Shown here piece by piece: positions 36,391 to 45,974 of a stretch of DNA of 64,000 nt (its first letter is position 1; the number at the start of each line of letters is the position of its first letter). This DNA is from Odoribacter sp. AF15-53. Its GTDB lineage: Bacteria > Bacteroidota > Bacteroidia > Bacteroidales > Marinifilaceae. The translations under genes were made by a program, and so were the position numbers. Where the stretch lies: NCBI RefSeq assembly GCF_003479425.1, contig NZ_QUHC01000001.1:248001-312000 (forward strand), written 5' to 3'. Under the pieces are notes generated by a model, which ran no database searches, was not told the origin of the DNA, and saw only the letters and a list, made by a program, of their open reading frames with translations.

Positions 36391-37491
36391 ATGAGTTTAC
36401 AATGCGGAATAGTCGGTTTGCCTAACGTGGGAAAGTCGACGTTATTTAATTGTTTGAGTAATGCTAAAGCGCAGTCTGCGAATTTCCCTTTCTGCACGAT
36501 TGAACCTAACGTGGGCGTGATTACCGTGCCGGACGAGCGGTTGAATAAGCTGGTCGAGTTGGTGCAACCGCAGAACGTGGTTCCGGCCGTGGTCGAGATC
36601 GTGGATATCGCCGGGCTGGTGAAAGGAGCCAGTAAGGGAGAAGGTTTAGGTAACAAGTTTTTATCCAATATACGGGAGACGGATGCCATTATTCACGTGT
36701 TGCGTTGTTTCGATGACAATAACATCGTACACGTGGACGGTAATGTCGATCCGATCCGGGATAAGGAGACGATTGATACAGAGTTGCAGTTGAAAGACCT
36801 CGAAACGGTGGAGAATCGTTTGGCCAAGGAAGAGAAGAAGGCGCAAACGGGAGGGGATGCCAAGGCGAAACGTCTGGTCGAGGTGTTGCATCTTTACAAG
36901 GATGCCTTGGTGCAGGGAAAATCTGCTCGTTCCGTACAATTGAACGATTTGCAACAGGAGGCTGCGCGGGAATTGATGTTGCTGACGAACAAGCCGATTC
37001 TGTACGTTTGTAACGTGGACGAGGCTTCCGTGGTGACCGGTAACAAATACGTCGATGCCGTTCGGGAGGCCGTGAAGGACGAGGGGGCCGAGGTGTTGGT
37101 GATCGGGGCCGCTATCGAGGCAGACATTGCCGAGTTGGATACTTACGAGGAGAAACAACTCTTCTTGCAGGACTTGGGACTGGAAGAGGCCGGGGTGAAC
37201 AAGTTGATTCGTACGGCCTACAAGTTGCTGAATTTGCGTACTTATTTCACGGCCGGTCCGAAAGAAGTTAGGGCGTGGACGTTCAGGAACGGGATGAAGG
37301 CCCCGCAGACGGCCGGGATCATCCACACGGACTTCGAGAAAGGGTTTATCCGTGCCGAGGTGATCAAGTACGAGGATTTCGTGGCTTTGGGTTCCGAGGC
37401 GAAATGCAAGGAAGCTGGGAAGATGTCCGTGGAGGGGAAGGATTACGTGGTACAGGACGGCGACATGATGAACTTCCGCTTTAACGTGTAA
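36391..37491 (+). CDS. ychF: Ribosome-binding ATPase YchF
   Basis: The 366-residue TRAFAC-class P-loop protein has GLPNVGKSTLFN, the switch region VEIVDIAGLVKGASKGEGLGNKFL, and the NVDE motif that replaces NKxD and gives YchF its ATP preference. A TGS-type C-terminal domain follows (IIHTDFEKGFIRAEVI, GKDYVVQDGDMMNFRFNV). YchF binds ribosomes and takes part in translation and stress responses. It is 18 bp upstream of the NCS2 permease gene, likely in one unit. Confidence 0.95.
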   Translation: MSLQCGIVGLPNVGKSTLFNCLSNAKAQSANFPFCTIEPNVGVITVPDERLNKLVELVQPQNVVPAVVEIVDIAGLVKGASKGEGLGNKFLSNIRETDAIIHVLRCFDDNNIVHVDGNVDPIRDKETIDTELQLKDLETVENRLAKEEKKAQTGGDAKAKRLVEVLHLYKDALVQGKSARSVQLNDLQQEAARELMLLTNKPILYVCNVDEASVVTGNKYVDAVREAVKDEGAEVLVIGAAIEADIAELDTYEEKQLFLQDLGLEEAGVNKLIRTAYKLLNLRTYFTAGPKEVRAWTFRNGMKAPQTAGIIHTDFEKGFIRAEVIKYEDFVALGSEAKCKEAGKMSVEGKDYVVQDGDMMNFRFNV

Positions 37492-37509
37492 GGCTTATCT
37501 CTTAATAAA

Positions 37510-38805
37510 ATGATACTGAAGAAACTCTTTGGATTTGATCCCGGCGTGATGAAGGTGAAAACCGAAATTATGGCCGGGGTCACTACTTTTCTGACCATGT
37601 CGTATATCTTGGCCGTGAACCCGGATATACTGTCGGCAGCCTCGATGGATAAAGGGGCTGTTTTCACCGCTACGGCTTTGGCGGCCTCGATAGCCACGTT
37701 GGTAATGGCCATTATGGCGAAGTTGCCTTTCGCGTTGGCTCCCGGTATGGGGTTGAATGCCTTTTTTGCTTTTACATTGGTCCAGGGTATGGGCTTCTCC
37801 TGGGAGGCGGCTTTGGCAGCCGTGTTCATAGAGGGAGTTGTATTCATCCTGTTGACGGTGTTCAACGTGCGGGAGTTGATCGTGAACGCCATTCCCGAAA
37901 CCCTGCGACACGCCATATCCGTGGGTATCGGTTTGTTTATTGCTTTCTTGGGATTGCAGAAGGCGGGGTTAATCGTGGCCGATCCCGCGACGTTCGTTTC
38001 CCTGGGAGAATTTACCCCGTCGACCTTGCTGGCAGTGGGAGGAATTGTTATAGGGGGAGTGTTGGTTGCCCGGAAAGTGCGGGGTGCGTTGTTCTACGCT
38101 ATTTTGATCGTTACCGTTCTGAGTATCCCGCTGGGGGTTACCCGTATCCCGGAGAACTTTTCTTTCGTTTCTTTGCCTCATTCTTTGGAACCGGTCTTTT
38201 TCAAACTGGATTTTCATTCCTTGTTGTCTGTAAATATGCTGGTTGCGCTCTTTTCGCTCGTGTTCATGGATATCTTCGATACGTTGGGAACGTTGGTCGG
38301 CACGGCGAACAAGGTGGGGATGGTAAAACCGGATGGTAGTATTCCCAAGTTGAAGCCTGCAATGATGGCGGATGCTATCGGCACGACCGTGGGGGCTTTG
38401 CTCGGGACCTCGACCACGACGACTTACGCGGAAAGCACGGCCGGGATTGCCGAGGGAGGACGCTCCGGGCTGACGGCGGCGGTTGTCTGTGTGTTGTTCT
38501 TGGTGGCCCTGTTCTTTTCCCCGTTTTTCTTGCTGGTGCCGGGAGTGGCGACTGCTGGGGTGTTGGTCATCGTGGGGAGCTTCATGTTCGATGCAGTGGT
38601 GAAGATTCGTTTTAGCGATTTTACCGAGGCTTTTCCCGCTTTTGTCACTATCATCATGATGCCCCTCACGTATTCTATTGCTGAGGGTATTGTGCTGGGC
38701 TTATTGGCTTACGTGTCCCTTAAATTATTTACAGGTAAACACCGGGAATTGAATCTCACGATGTATATTCTTGCGATATTGTGTATCTTGAAATACGTTA
38801 TTTAG
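37510..38805 (+). CDS. NCS2-family purine permease (AzgA/PbuG type)
   Basis: The 431-residue inner-membrane protein has about 12-14 hydrophobic segments. It starts KTEIMAGVTTFLTMSYILAVNP, has ALAPGMGLNAFFAFTLV and DIFDTLGTLVGTANKVG, and a late GTSTTTTYAESTAGIAEGGRSGLTA motif. These are hallmarks of the AzgA branch carrying adenine, guanine or hypoxanthine with protons. The substrate cannot be fixed from the sequence. Probably co-transcribed with ychF. Confidence 0.92.
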   Translation: MILKKLFGFDPGVMKVKTEIMAGVTTFLTMSYILAVNPDILSAASMDKGAVFTATALAASIATLVMAIMAKLPFALAPGMGLNAFFAFTLVQGMGFSWEAALAAVFIEGVVFILLTVFNVRELIVNAIPETLRHAISVGIGLFIAFLGLQKAGLIVADPATFVSLGEFTPSTLLAVGGIVIGGVLVARKVRGALFYAILIVTVLSIPLGVTRIPENFSFVSLPHSLEPVFFKLDFHSLLSVNMLVALFSLVFMDIFDTLGTLVGTANKVGMVKPDGSIPKLKPAMMADAIGTTVGALLGTSTTTTYAESTAGIAEGGRSGLTAAVVCVLFLVALFFSPFFLLVPGVATAGVLVIVGSFMFDAVVKIRFSDFTEAFPAFVTIIMMPLTYSIAEGIVLGLLAYVSLKLFTGKHRELNLTMYILAILCILKYVI

Positions 38806-39238
38806 TCGCTGAAGAATCTCTTTTGGTGACTAAACAACGTAACATCTTAACATTGTTATACACTTGCGTTAGTCCTTTACGGCCTGGTTATATTTTCCTT
38901 GAATGTTCTTTCTTGATAGACAGGTGTAATGATTTGACATACTGGTAATTCTCGCTGGTGTGTCGCCTGTGTTGCAGTAGTGTCTCGCTAATGGATCAAT
39001 TAGGCTTCGATTAGGCATTGATTATAGATCGATTGTCCGGGCAGTCAATTTTCAATTAATTTTCAGTTAACTTTCAATCAACTTATACTTGGGACACTAG
39101 AGAGAGTCTATTGGGATACAGGTGAATTACTGGTGAAAGATTACTTACTCGAGAGCCTGTCCGTTGATTTATAAATTGGTAAGTGAGGAGAATTTGTAGC
39201 AAAACGTGATTATTTTGCTGAATATATGAATTAAATTT
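38806..39238. other. Long gene-free stretch upstream of the first ECF sigma gene
   Basis: No coding frame is credible. It contains an 8-unit degenerate 11-bp repeat (38994-39081, separate entry). Nothing else was recognised. Confidence 0.6.
38994..39081. repeat. Degenerate tandem repeat, about 8 x 11 bp (TTTCAATTAAT)
   Basis: Cut every 11 bases, units such as ATCAATTAGGC, TTCGATTAGGC, ATTGATTATAG, TTTCAATTAAT, TTTCAGTTAAC and TTTCAATCAAC stay in register; one unit (GGGCAGTCAAT) is poorly kept. The last three are the clearest. Confidence 0.7.
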
Positions 39239-39246
39239 TATCTTTG
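39214..39246 (+). promoter_or_regulatory. Promoter of ECF sigma gene 1, TTTG-N21-TATCTTTG
   Basis: TTTG at 39214-39217 and TATCTTTG at 39239-39246 fit the housekeeping promoter, so the sigma gene is probably not transcribed solely by itself. Confidence 0.6.
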
Positions 39247-39283
39247 TGTGATTCTATTGTAGGTAAATTGGGTGAAAGTATTG

Positions 39284-39820
39284 ATGAAAGCGTCAGAAGA
39301 AAGAAAACGGTTCGAGTCGGTGTATCTTGATTATTTTCAAGCTATACGTGATTTTTGTAACTCGTTCCTGAAAGACGGGGAGCTGGCCCGTGACATGGCG
39401 CAGGATGCTTTCTTCTCGCTCTGGAATAATTTCGATCCAGCCTACTCGGAAAAGGAGATTTTGTCTTTTCTTTACACGGCAGCCCGCAATAAGTGTTTCG
39501 ACCAGTTGCGCCTGCAAAAGGTGGTCGAGAGTAAGATCAGGGATTTGAAAGATACTGTTTATTCCGACATGTTTTTCTTGGACGAGATCACCCGGCGGGA
39601 GACGTACCGGATCGTTCGCGAGTCGATTAATAAGTTGCCGGATCGTTCGCGTCAGATAGCGTTGCTCACGCTTCAAGGTTTTTCGTCGCAAGAGATTGCC
39701 GACCAACTGGACGTTTCTATTAATACCGTGAAGACGTTGAAAAAAAATGCCTATGCTAAGTTGAGGGAAATAATTAGTAATCAGTATGTAATCTTGATTC
39801 TGTTGAAATATTTTATCTGA
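39284..39820 (+). CDS. ECF-type RNA polymerase sigma factor (FecI-like), SusCD locus 1
   Basis: The 178-residue protein has region 2 (FCNSFLKDGELARDMAQDAFFSLW, then ILSFLYTAARNKCFDQLR) and region 4 (RSRQIALLTLQGFSSQEIADQLDVSINTVKTLKKNAYAKL). The ATG at 39284 (MKASEERKRF) is preferred; an upstream GTG at 39272 is in frame. The protein ends in the hydrophobic tail YVILILLKYFI. It is the first gene of the usual sigma, FecR, SusC, SusD series and should direct transcription of the TonB-linked receptor when its anti-sigma factor is signalled. Confidence 0.92.
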   Translation: MKASEERKRFESVYLDYFQAIRDFCNSFLKDGELARDMAQDAFFSLWNNFDPAYSEKEILSFLYTAARNKCFDQLRLQKVVESKIRDLKDTVYSDMFFLDEITRRETYRIVRESINKLPDRSRQIALLTLQGFSSQEIADQLDVSINTVKTLKKNAYAKLREIISNQYVILILLKYFI

Positions 39821-39860
39821 TTTTCACTCGGCCGTTCACCCGTTTTTTTGACTTCTTCGT

Positions 39861-41024
39861 ATGTTAGGTAGTTTTAACGAAATGATCACGATGAAGCAAA
39901 AAATTAATGAACGGTTGGATCTGGCCAGACGATTTGCCCGACGTCTGACAGAACAGGATGCGGTTCACGATGAACTCGATCGACAGTTGGAGGAAGACCC
40001 CGGATTGAAAGAACTTTACGAGGATATCGCGGCGAATCTTCACGCGGTGAACATGGAGCCGACGGGTAGGGAGGAGTGGATGGATTTCGAAAGGAGGTAT
40101 CTTTTTAGCGGCCGTCGTCGTCGTAACCTGATTTTTCGGTACGCCGCGGTGGCCTGTGTGCTAGTGGCGCTGACTGTTGGTTTGTCATTGTATTTTTCCG
40201 GTCAGGAGGAGCCGCCCGTGGTGATTTCTTCCGGGGGAAACTTGCCGACGCTTTCGGTGAGCGATCAGGTGTACGCTCTGGATTCCGCTGGGATCAAACA
40301 GTTTGCACAACAACACGTTATCATGCAACAGACGGAGAAGGAATTGACTTACCGGGTCGACACGGTTGCTCCCGTTACCCCGGAGTGGCACACGATCCGG
40401 GTTCCCCGGCAGGCGGAGTTCACGCTGGTACTTGCGGATGGCAGCCGGGTGCGTCTGAACACGAACACCACTCTCCGTTATCCCGTTCCTTTCACGGGAT
40501 CGACGCGGGATGTATGGGTCGAGGGGGAGGCGTTTTTCGAGGTATCCCCGGATCAGGCGAAACCTTTTGTTGTTCATTTCGAGGATAATCACGTCACGGT
40601 TCTGGGGACGGCGTTCAACGTGTCCTGTTATAAACAGCATCCGAGTCGTACGACTTTGGTACGGGGTTCCGTCAGTCTGAGCAATTCGCTCGATTCCGTG
40701 GTGCTTCTTCCCGGGCAGGAAGGGATTATTCGGGCTTCCGGGGAAAATATCACTGTTCGGGAGGCAGACGTAAACGTGGTCACGGCTTGGCTGAATGACC
40801 GGTTCTATTTTAAAGAATTGCCATTGTCCGAGATCATGAGGACGCTGGGAGAGTGGTATGATGTTAAAGTCCGGTTCGACCGGGAGAGTACCGCAGCTAT
40901 GCTTTTCTCGATTGAAACGAGGCGTTACGAGGATATCGACAGCGTGTTGCGTATTCTTGAAAGCACGAAGAAAGTGAGTTTCACGAGAAAAGGTAATATG
41001 ATAGAAGTTAGGAGTAATCTATAA
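39861..41024 (+). CDS. FecR-type anti-sigma factor, SusCD locus 1
   Basis: The 387-residue inner-membrane protein has a cytoplasmic N-terminal domain that would bind the sigma factor. One membrane helix follows (about residues 90-113, FRYAAVACVLVALTVGLSLYF). The periplasmic FecR domain is IRVPRQAEFTLVLADGSRVRLN... to TVLGTAFNVSCY, and a C-terminal DUF4974 domain follows (FKELPLSEIMRTLGEWYDVKV). It receives the signal from the STN domain of the downstream SusC protein. Internal Met codons at 39882 or 39891 are alternative starts. Confidence 0.92.
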   Translation: MLGSFNEMITMKQKINERLDLARRFARRLTEQDAVHDELDRQLEEDPGLKELYEDIAANLHAVNMEPTGREEWMDFERRYLFSGRRRRNLIFRYAAVACVLVALTVGLSLYFSGQEEPPVVISSGGNLPTLSVSDQVYALDSAGIKQFAQQHVIMQQTEKELTYRVDTVAPVTPEWHTIRVPRQAEFTLVLADGSRVRLNTNTTLRYPVPFTGSTRDVWVEGEAFFEVSPDQAKPFVVHFEDNHVTVLGTAFNVSCYKQHPSRTTLVRGSVSLSNSLDSVVLLPGQEGIIRASGENITVREADVNVVTAWLNDRFYFKELPLSEIMRTLGEWYDVKVRFDRESTAAMLFSIETRRYEDIDSVLRILESTKKVSFTRKGNMIEVRSNL

Positions 41025-41055
41025 AAAACGGAAAGTCCGTTAAACTTTCCGTTTT
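41025..41055 (+). terminator. Hairpin between fecR and susC, locus 1
   Basis: A 12-bp perfect stem (AAAACGGAAAGT with ACTTTCCGTTTT, 7-nt loop) begins directly after the fecR stop. It has little T-run beyond the stem and may terminate or pause the sigma/anti-sigma transcript. Confidence 0.65.
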
Positions 41056-41111
41056 CAACTCTTCTCGCCGTACGAGAAAAATTTGTTTAAATTTTATTAC
41101 AATTCAAAGTT

Positions 41112-44100
41112 ATGAAAAAAAACCGATTAATTCAAAGGTTCTTGTATCTACTTTTTTGTTTGCTCGTTTTACCCGGTATAACGACGCGGGCACAGAAGCA
41201 AGAACAACGATTTGACTTGAAGATGCAAAACGTGGCGTTGAGTCAGGTCATCGAGAAATTGCGGGCGGTAAGCAACCAGACGTTTGCTTTCCAGCTTGAC
41301 GATGTAAAGGCTTACACCCGGATTAGTTTCGACGTGAAGCAGAAGACGATTCCGGAGATTCTTGACGAATGTCTGAAAACGACGGATTTGTCGTGGGAGC
41401 GGGTGGATGAAACGATTATTATTTTCAAACGTTCCTCCACGCCAGAGACTCGTGCTATTACTATTAAAGGATTTATCACGGACAAGAAGAAGGAGCCCAT
41501 GCCGGGGGTGACCGTTAAATTGATCGGTGCTTCCGTGGGAACGGCTTCGGATGTCGAGGGGTGGTTTTCTCTTAAGTTGCCCGTGATGAAAGGAAAGTTG
41601 GAGTTTTCTTTCGTGGGTTACAAGAGTGAAACGGTTGATTTCACGGAGGCGATCGCGAAGGACACGTTGCGGATCGAGCTGCAGGAAGAGGTAGAGTCAT
41701 TGGATGAGGTGGTGGTGACCGGGGTCTTCACGAAGGCCAAAGAGAGCTATACCGGGGCCGTGACGACGATTACGGCCGAGGAGTTGAAACGGGTGGGTAA
41801 CCGGAATATCCTGAGTTCGATCCGGAATATCGATCCGAGTTTTAATATCGTGGATAACCCGACGATGGGGTCCGACCCGAATAGCCTGCCGGATATCACG
41901 ATCCGCGGGAATTCGAGCATGACATCGAACGTGAAGGATTTGCAGACAGAGTCACAAGCCACGCAGTCGGCCAATATGCCGTTATTTATCATGGACGGGT
42001 TCGAGATCACGTTGGAACGAATGATGGACCTCGATGATAATCAGGTGGAGAGTATCACGTTGCTGAAAGATGCGAGCGCTACGGCCATGTACGGTACGCG
42101 GGGAGCTAACGGTGTGGTGGTGATTACGACAAAACAGCCGGAGGCCGGGAGGTTGCAGTTGACGTATAAAGGTGGCCTGGCAATCGAGGCCCCGGATTTG
42201 ACGTCGTATAATTTGTTGAATGCGAAGGAAAAATTGCAATACGAGAAAGCGGCAGGGTTGTACACGTATAACACGGGCCCGGGATCAAATCAACACAACC
42301 TGGAGGCTCTTTACAATTCACGCATGCTCGCGGCTGAGCGAGGAGTGAACACTTATTGGTTGAAATACCCGGTACGCACGGGGGTGGGACACAATCATAG
42401 TTTACGTTTGGAGGGCGGACGCGAGGAAATTCGTTATGCCGTCGGTCTGTCATACAAGAACGTGGCCGGGGCCATGAAAGGTTCGGACCGGAATACGCTG
42501 AACGGAAATGTTTTCCTTTCCTATAAATTGAAAAACCTGACTTTTCAGAATGATTTGCAAGTATCGTCGAACAAGTCTCAAAACTCTCCCTACGGGACAT
42601 TTTCGCAGTATGCCAAGCTTAATTCTTACTGGAAACCTTACGATGAGGAGGGAAACCTGTTGATGATCTTGGACGACCGGAATTATTCAAGCGAGGCTTA
42701 TGGCACTAATTATAGTAATAAAGTGTACAATCCGTTGTATAACGCTTACCTCCCGAGTATAGATAAAAGTAAATACACGCAGATTACCAATAATTTTGCG
42801 GTAGAATGGAGTATTCAGCCGGAATTGATCTTGCGCGGCAAGTTCAGCGTGACTTCCAAGAGTTCTCGATCGGACAAGTACAAGCCGGCGAGTCACACGG
42901 ATTTTTTGGAATACACGGGAGATAATTATAAACGGCGCGGTTCTTACAAGATGGGTATAGGTGAGAGTTTTAAGTACGAGGCGGATTTCACGCTGAACTA
43001 TAACAAGACTTTTAACGAGATTCATCAGGTTTACGTGGGGTTAGGGTATAATTTTGCGGAAGAAAAGACGGAGGAGTATTCTTTCTTTGCCGAGGGAATC
43101 CCGGATGACTATTCGGATTTTATGGGGCTTGCGGCTTCTTACGAGAAAAACGGTTCTCCCTATGGTGACGAGGGAATTTCCCGTCGTGCGGGAGGTATCT
43201 TGAATGTCAATTATACCTACGACCGTCGATATTTTGTCGATATTTCCGGTAAACTGGAAGGTTCGTCTAAATTCGGTTCGGATAATCGTTACGCTCCTTT
43301 CTGGTCTGTGGGTGCGGGTTGGAATATTCATCAGGAACATTTCCTGAGGGACAAGAAGATATTGAATACGGCGCGTTTGCGCGTGTCTTATGGTACGTCG
43401 GGAGCCCAGAATTTCTCGCCCTATCAGGCGATGCGCACGTTTAAATATTTCAGCTCGCAGAATTATAACGGGAATGCGGGTTCTTACTTGTTGGGGATTG
43501 GTAACCCGGATTTGGGCTGGCAGAAGACGGGACAGTTGAATATTGGTATCGAATTGGGGATGTTCGATAATCGCTTGAAGGTGAATGCTGACTGGTATAA
43601 CAAACTGACGGATGATATGTTGGCGGATATCACGCTGCCTTTAGCGGGAGGTTTCGGGAGCTACAAAGCGAATATTGGTAAGGTGCTGAACCGGGGAGTT
43701 GAGGTGTCGTTAAACGCCTACGTGATCCGGGATAGTGAACGGAGTCTTTTCTGGTCGATCGGCGGGACGATTCTTTACAATAAAAACGAGATCAAGAAGA
43801 TTTCTAATTCGTTGGAGTTCCTGAACGATGAATTGTTGGAAAGTGACGGGGCTAATCCTAGTTTCCTTTTCAAGGAAGGGCAATCCATGAACACGATTTT
43901 TGCCGTGCGTTCTTTGGGGATTGACCCGGCAAACGGTAAGGAGATTTATTTGAAGGCGGATGGTCACACGTTGACTTATGATTGGGATGCGAAAGACAAG
44001 GTGGCTTGTGGGGTGAAAGATCCGAAGGTGTGGGGTAATTTTAACACCATGCTCCGGTATAAAGGTTGGATGCTTAACGCCATTTTCAGTTATCGTTGCG

Positions 44101-44474
44101 GTGGGCAGATGTACAATTCGACCTTGGCGAACAAGGTGGAGAATATTCACCCGATCAATAATGCGGACAAGCGCGTACTTTACGACCGGTGGAAGAATCC
44201 GGGCGATCATGCCAAATATAAAGGGGTGACCGATCTTTCAACGACGCAGGCAACGAGTCGTTTCGTGGCAGACGAGAATACGTTGGAATGCGGTAGCATT
44301 TCTTTAGGATACGAGTGGACTTCCGAGTGGTTGAAAAGAAATCTTTCTATTTCCTATCTTTCTTTGACGGGGTATGGCGAGGATATTTTCCGCATTTCGA
44401 GTATTAAACAGGAGCGCGGGACCGATTATCCTTTCGCACGGAAGTTTTCGCTCTCGCTGTCTGTCAGATTTTAA
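41112..44474 (+). CDS. SusC/RagA-type TonB-linked outer-membrane receptor with STN domain, locus 1
   Basis: The 1120-residue protein has a signal peptide ending near TRAQ. An STN signalling domain (about 30-100), a carboxypeptidase-regulatory-like domain (IKGFITDKKKEPMPGVTVKL, about 117-200), the plug (RVGNRNILSSIRNIDPSF, LLKDASATAMYGTRGANGVVVITTK) and a beta-barrel follow, ending in LSVRF. It imports a ligand held by the SusD partner with energy from TonB, and the STN domain reports uptake to the FecR protein. The peptidase and thioredoxin-like genes downstream point to peptide rather than glycan import, but the ligand is not known. Confidence 0.93.
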   Translation: MKKNRLIQRFLYLLFCLLVLPGITTRAQKQEQRFDLKMQNVALSQVIEKLRAVSNQTFAFQLDDVKAYTRISFDVKQKTIPEILDECLKTTDLSWERVDETIIIFKRSSTPETRAITIKGFITDKKKEPMPGVTVKLIGASVGTASDVEGWFSLKLPVMKGKLEFSFVGYKSETVDFTEAIAKDTLRIELQEEVESLDEVVVTGVFTKAKESYTGAVTTITAEELKRVGNRNILSSIRNIDPSFNIVDNPTMGSDPNSLPDITIRGNSSMTSNVKDLQTESQATQSANMPLFIMDGFEITLERMMDLDDNQVESITLLKDASATAMYGTRGANGVVVITTKQPEAGRLQLTYKGGLAIEAPDLTSYNLLNAKEKLQYEKAAGLYTYNTGPGSNQHNLEALYNSRMLAAERGVNTYWLKYPVRTGVGHNHSLRLEGGREEIRYAVGLSYKNVAGAMKGSDRNTLNGNVFLSYKLKNLTFQNDLQVSSNKSQNSPYGTFSQYAKLNSYWKPYDEEGNLLMILDDRNYSSEAYGTNYSNKVYNPLYNAYLPSIDKSKYTQITNNFAVEWSIQPELILRGKFSVTSKSSRSDKYKPASHTDFLEYTGDNYKRRGSYKMGIGESFKYEADFTLNYNKTFNEIHQVYVGLGYNFAEEKTEEYSFFAEGIPDDYSDFMGLAASYEKNGSPYGDEGISRRAGGILNVNYTYDRRYFVDISGKLEGSSKFGSDNRYAPFWSVGAGWNIHQEHFLRDKKILNTARLRVSYGTSGAQNFSPYQAMRTFKYFSSQNYNGNAGSYLLGIGNPDLGWQKTGQLNIGIELGMFDNRLKVNADWYNKLTDDMLADITLPLAGGFGSYKANIGKVLNRGVEVSLNAYVIRDSERSLFWSIGGTILYNKNEIKKISNSLEFLNDELLESDGANPSFLFKEGQSMNTIFAVRSLGIDPANGKEIYLKADGHTLTYDWDAKDKVACGVKDPKVWGNFNTMLRYKGWMLNAIFSYRCGGQMYNSTLANKVENIHPINNADKRVLYDRWKNPGDHAKYKGVTDLSTTQATSRFVADENTLECGSISLGYEWTSEWLKRNLSISYLSLTGYGEDIFRISSIKQERGTDYPFARKFSLSLSVRF

Positions 44475-44500
44475 CCGTTTAATTGAAAAATCAGAAAGTA

Positions 44501-45958
44501 ATGAAGAAAAGATATTTTATTTGGTTCCTGACGGGATTCCTGATGTTGAATTGCAGTTGTAATGACTGGCTGGATGTAAATCCCCGCACGGAGATGAAAG
44601 AGGAGGATATGTACCAGAGCGAGAAGGGATTCAAGAATGTGATGAATGGTATTTATATCCAATTGGCTTCCAAAGATCTTTATGGTAAGAATACGAGTTA
44701 TTATTTCCCTGATTTGTTGGCCGGATACTGGTACAAGACAAATAATTCAACGGAGAATTATATCATGTCGTATCTTTACAGTAATTCGTACGTGGAGAAC
44801 GTGATCAAGACGATCTGGAGTAAGTATTACACGGTAATCGCACATATTAACGATTTGTTGGAGAATTTGGATAAAACGGACGTGCATTTCACGAATGGTA
44901 ACAAGGAGTTGCTTTACGGCGAGGCTTATGGGTTGCGAGCGTTTCTTCACCTGGACGTATTGCGTCTTTTCGGTCCCGTGCCGGTGGGAGCGTCTGATGG
45001 TACGAATGCGATTCCTTACGTGACGGAATTGACGCGTGACCCGTCGAAATTGGTATCCGTGACGTACGGGGAGGTGAAAAGGATGATACTGGAGGATTTG
45101 GACCGGGCAGAGAAATATCTTGCGGCCGATCCTTTCACGTTGGGTTCTATGTATGATCTGAATAATCCCGGGGGAAACGGCGTGAATTACACGCCTGATG
45201 ACGACTGGCATTATTACCGGCAGACACATTTTAATATCTACGCGGTGGATGCGACCCGTGCCCGTTTCTATCAATGGATCGGTGATAAGACTCAAGCGGA
45301 GATTTACGCTAAAAAAGTTGTAGGTGTGAAGAATACGGACGAAACGGATAAATTTGTGCTTGCCACGAACAGCTCTTACACGAGTTCGGAAAAAGGGGCT
45401 TTGGTGATGGCGAGTGAACATGTTTTTGCCGTGAATTGTTCGGATTTACAGGATATTATTAACGGGGTAATGATTACTTCTTCTTCTTCACGGCCGAAGT
45501 TGTATTTGCAAAATGCTTGGATTTCGAGCGTGTACGAGAATCCGGAATCGGATAATCGTAGTAAAGGCGGGCGTTATTTCCAGACGGACGGGAGTTACGC
45601 TTACTATCTGAAATATTACGAGAGCGGTACGATTGCGGCAACCGATATGGTGCCGTTGATCCGGCTTGCCGAGATGTACTTGATCCTGATCGAGAATTCG
45701 ACTTTAACGGAGGCTCGGGAATATTTTGAGATTTTCCGGCAAGCGAGAGGAATGGATTTTGCAATTTCTATCGGCGACGAGACGGCAAGGAAGAACCAGG
45801 TGGAAAAGGAATATCGCAAAGATTTTTGGGGAGAGGGACAGATGTTTTATTATTACAAGCGTCAGAATAAAACGAGTTGGAGTATTCCGCAGAGCGTGAC
45901 GATTCCAGAGAATGGATTCGTGGTACCGAAACCGAAGGGACAGAGTGCGTTCGAGTAA
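44501..45958 (+). CDS. SusD/RagB-family surface lipoprotein, locus 1
   Basis: The 485-residue lipoprotein (from ATG 44501, KKRYFIWFLTGFLMLNCSCNDW, lipid Cys about 20) has the SusD start LDVNPRTEMKEEDMYQSEKGF and TPR-like helical parts (LLYGEAYGLRAFLHLDVLRLFG). The C-terminal SusD motif lies at ARKNQVEKEYRKDFWGEGQMFYYYKRQNK. It forms the lid over the SusC barrel and binds the ligand outside the cell. It starts 26 bp after susC. Confidence 0.92.
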   Translation: MKKRYFIWFLTGFLMLNCSCNDWLDVNPRTEMKEEDMYQSEKGFKNVMNGIYIQLASKDLYGKNTSYYFPDLLAGYWYKTNNSTENYIMSYLYSNSYVENVIKTIWSKYYTVIAHINDLLENLDKTDVHFTNGNKELLYGEAYGLRAFLHLDVLRLFGPVPVGASDGTNAIPYVTELTRDPSKLVSVTYGEVKRMILEDLDRAEKYLAADPFTLGSMYDLNNPGGNGVNYTPDDDWHYYRQTHFNIYAVDATRARFYQWIGDKTQAEIYAKKVVGVKNTDETDKFVLATNSSYTSSEKGALVMASEHVFAVNCSDLQDIINGVMITSSSSRPKLYLQNAWISSVYENPESDNRSKGGRYFQTDGSYAYYLKYYESGTIAATDMVPLIRLAEMYLILIENSTLTEAREYFEIFRQARGMDFAISIGDETARKNQVEKEYRKDFWGEGQMFYYYKRQNKTSWSIPQSVTIPENGFVVPKPKGQSAFE

Positions 45959-45974
45959 TAATTGATAATTGAAA

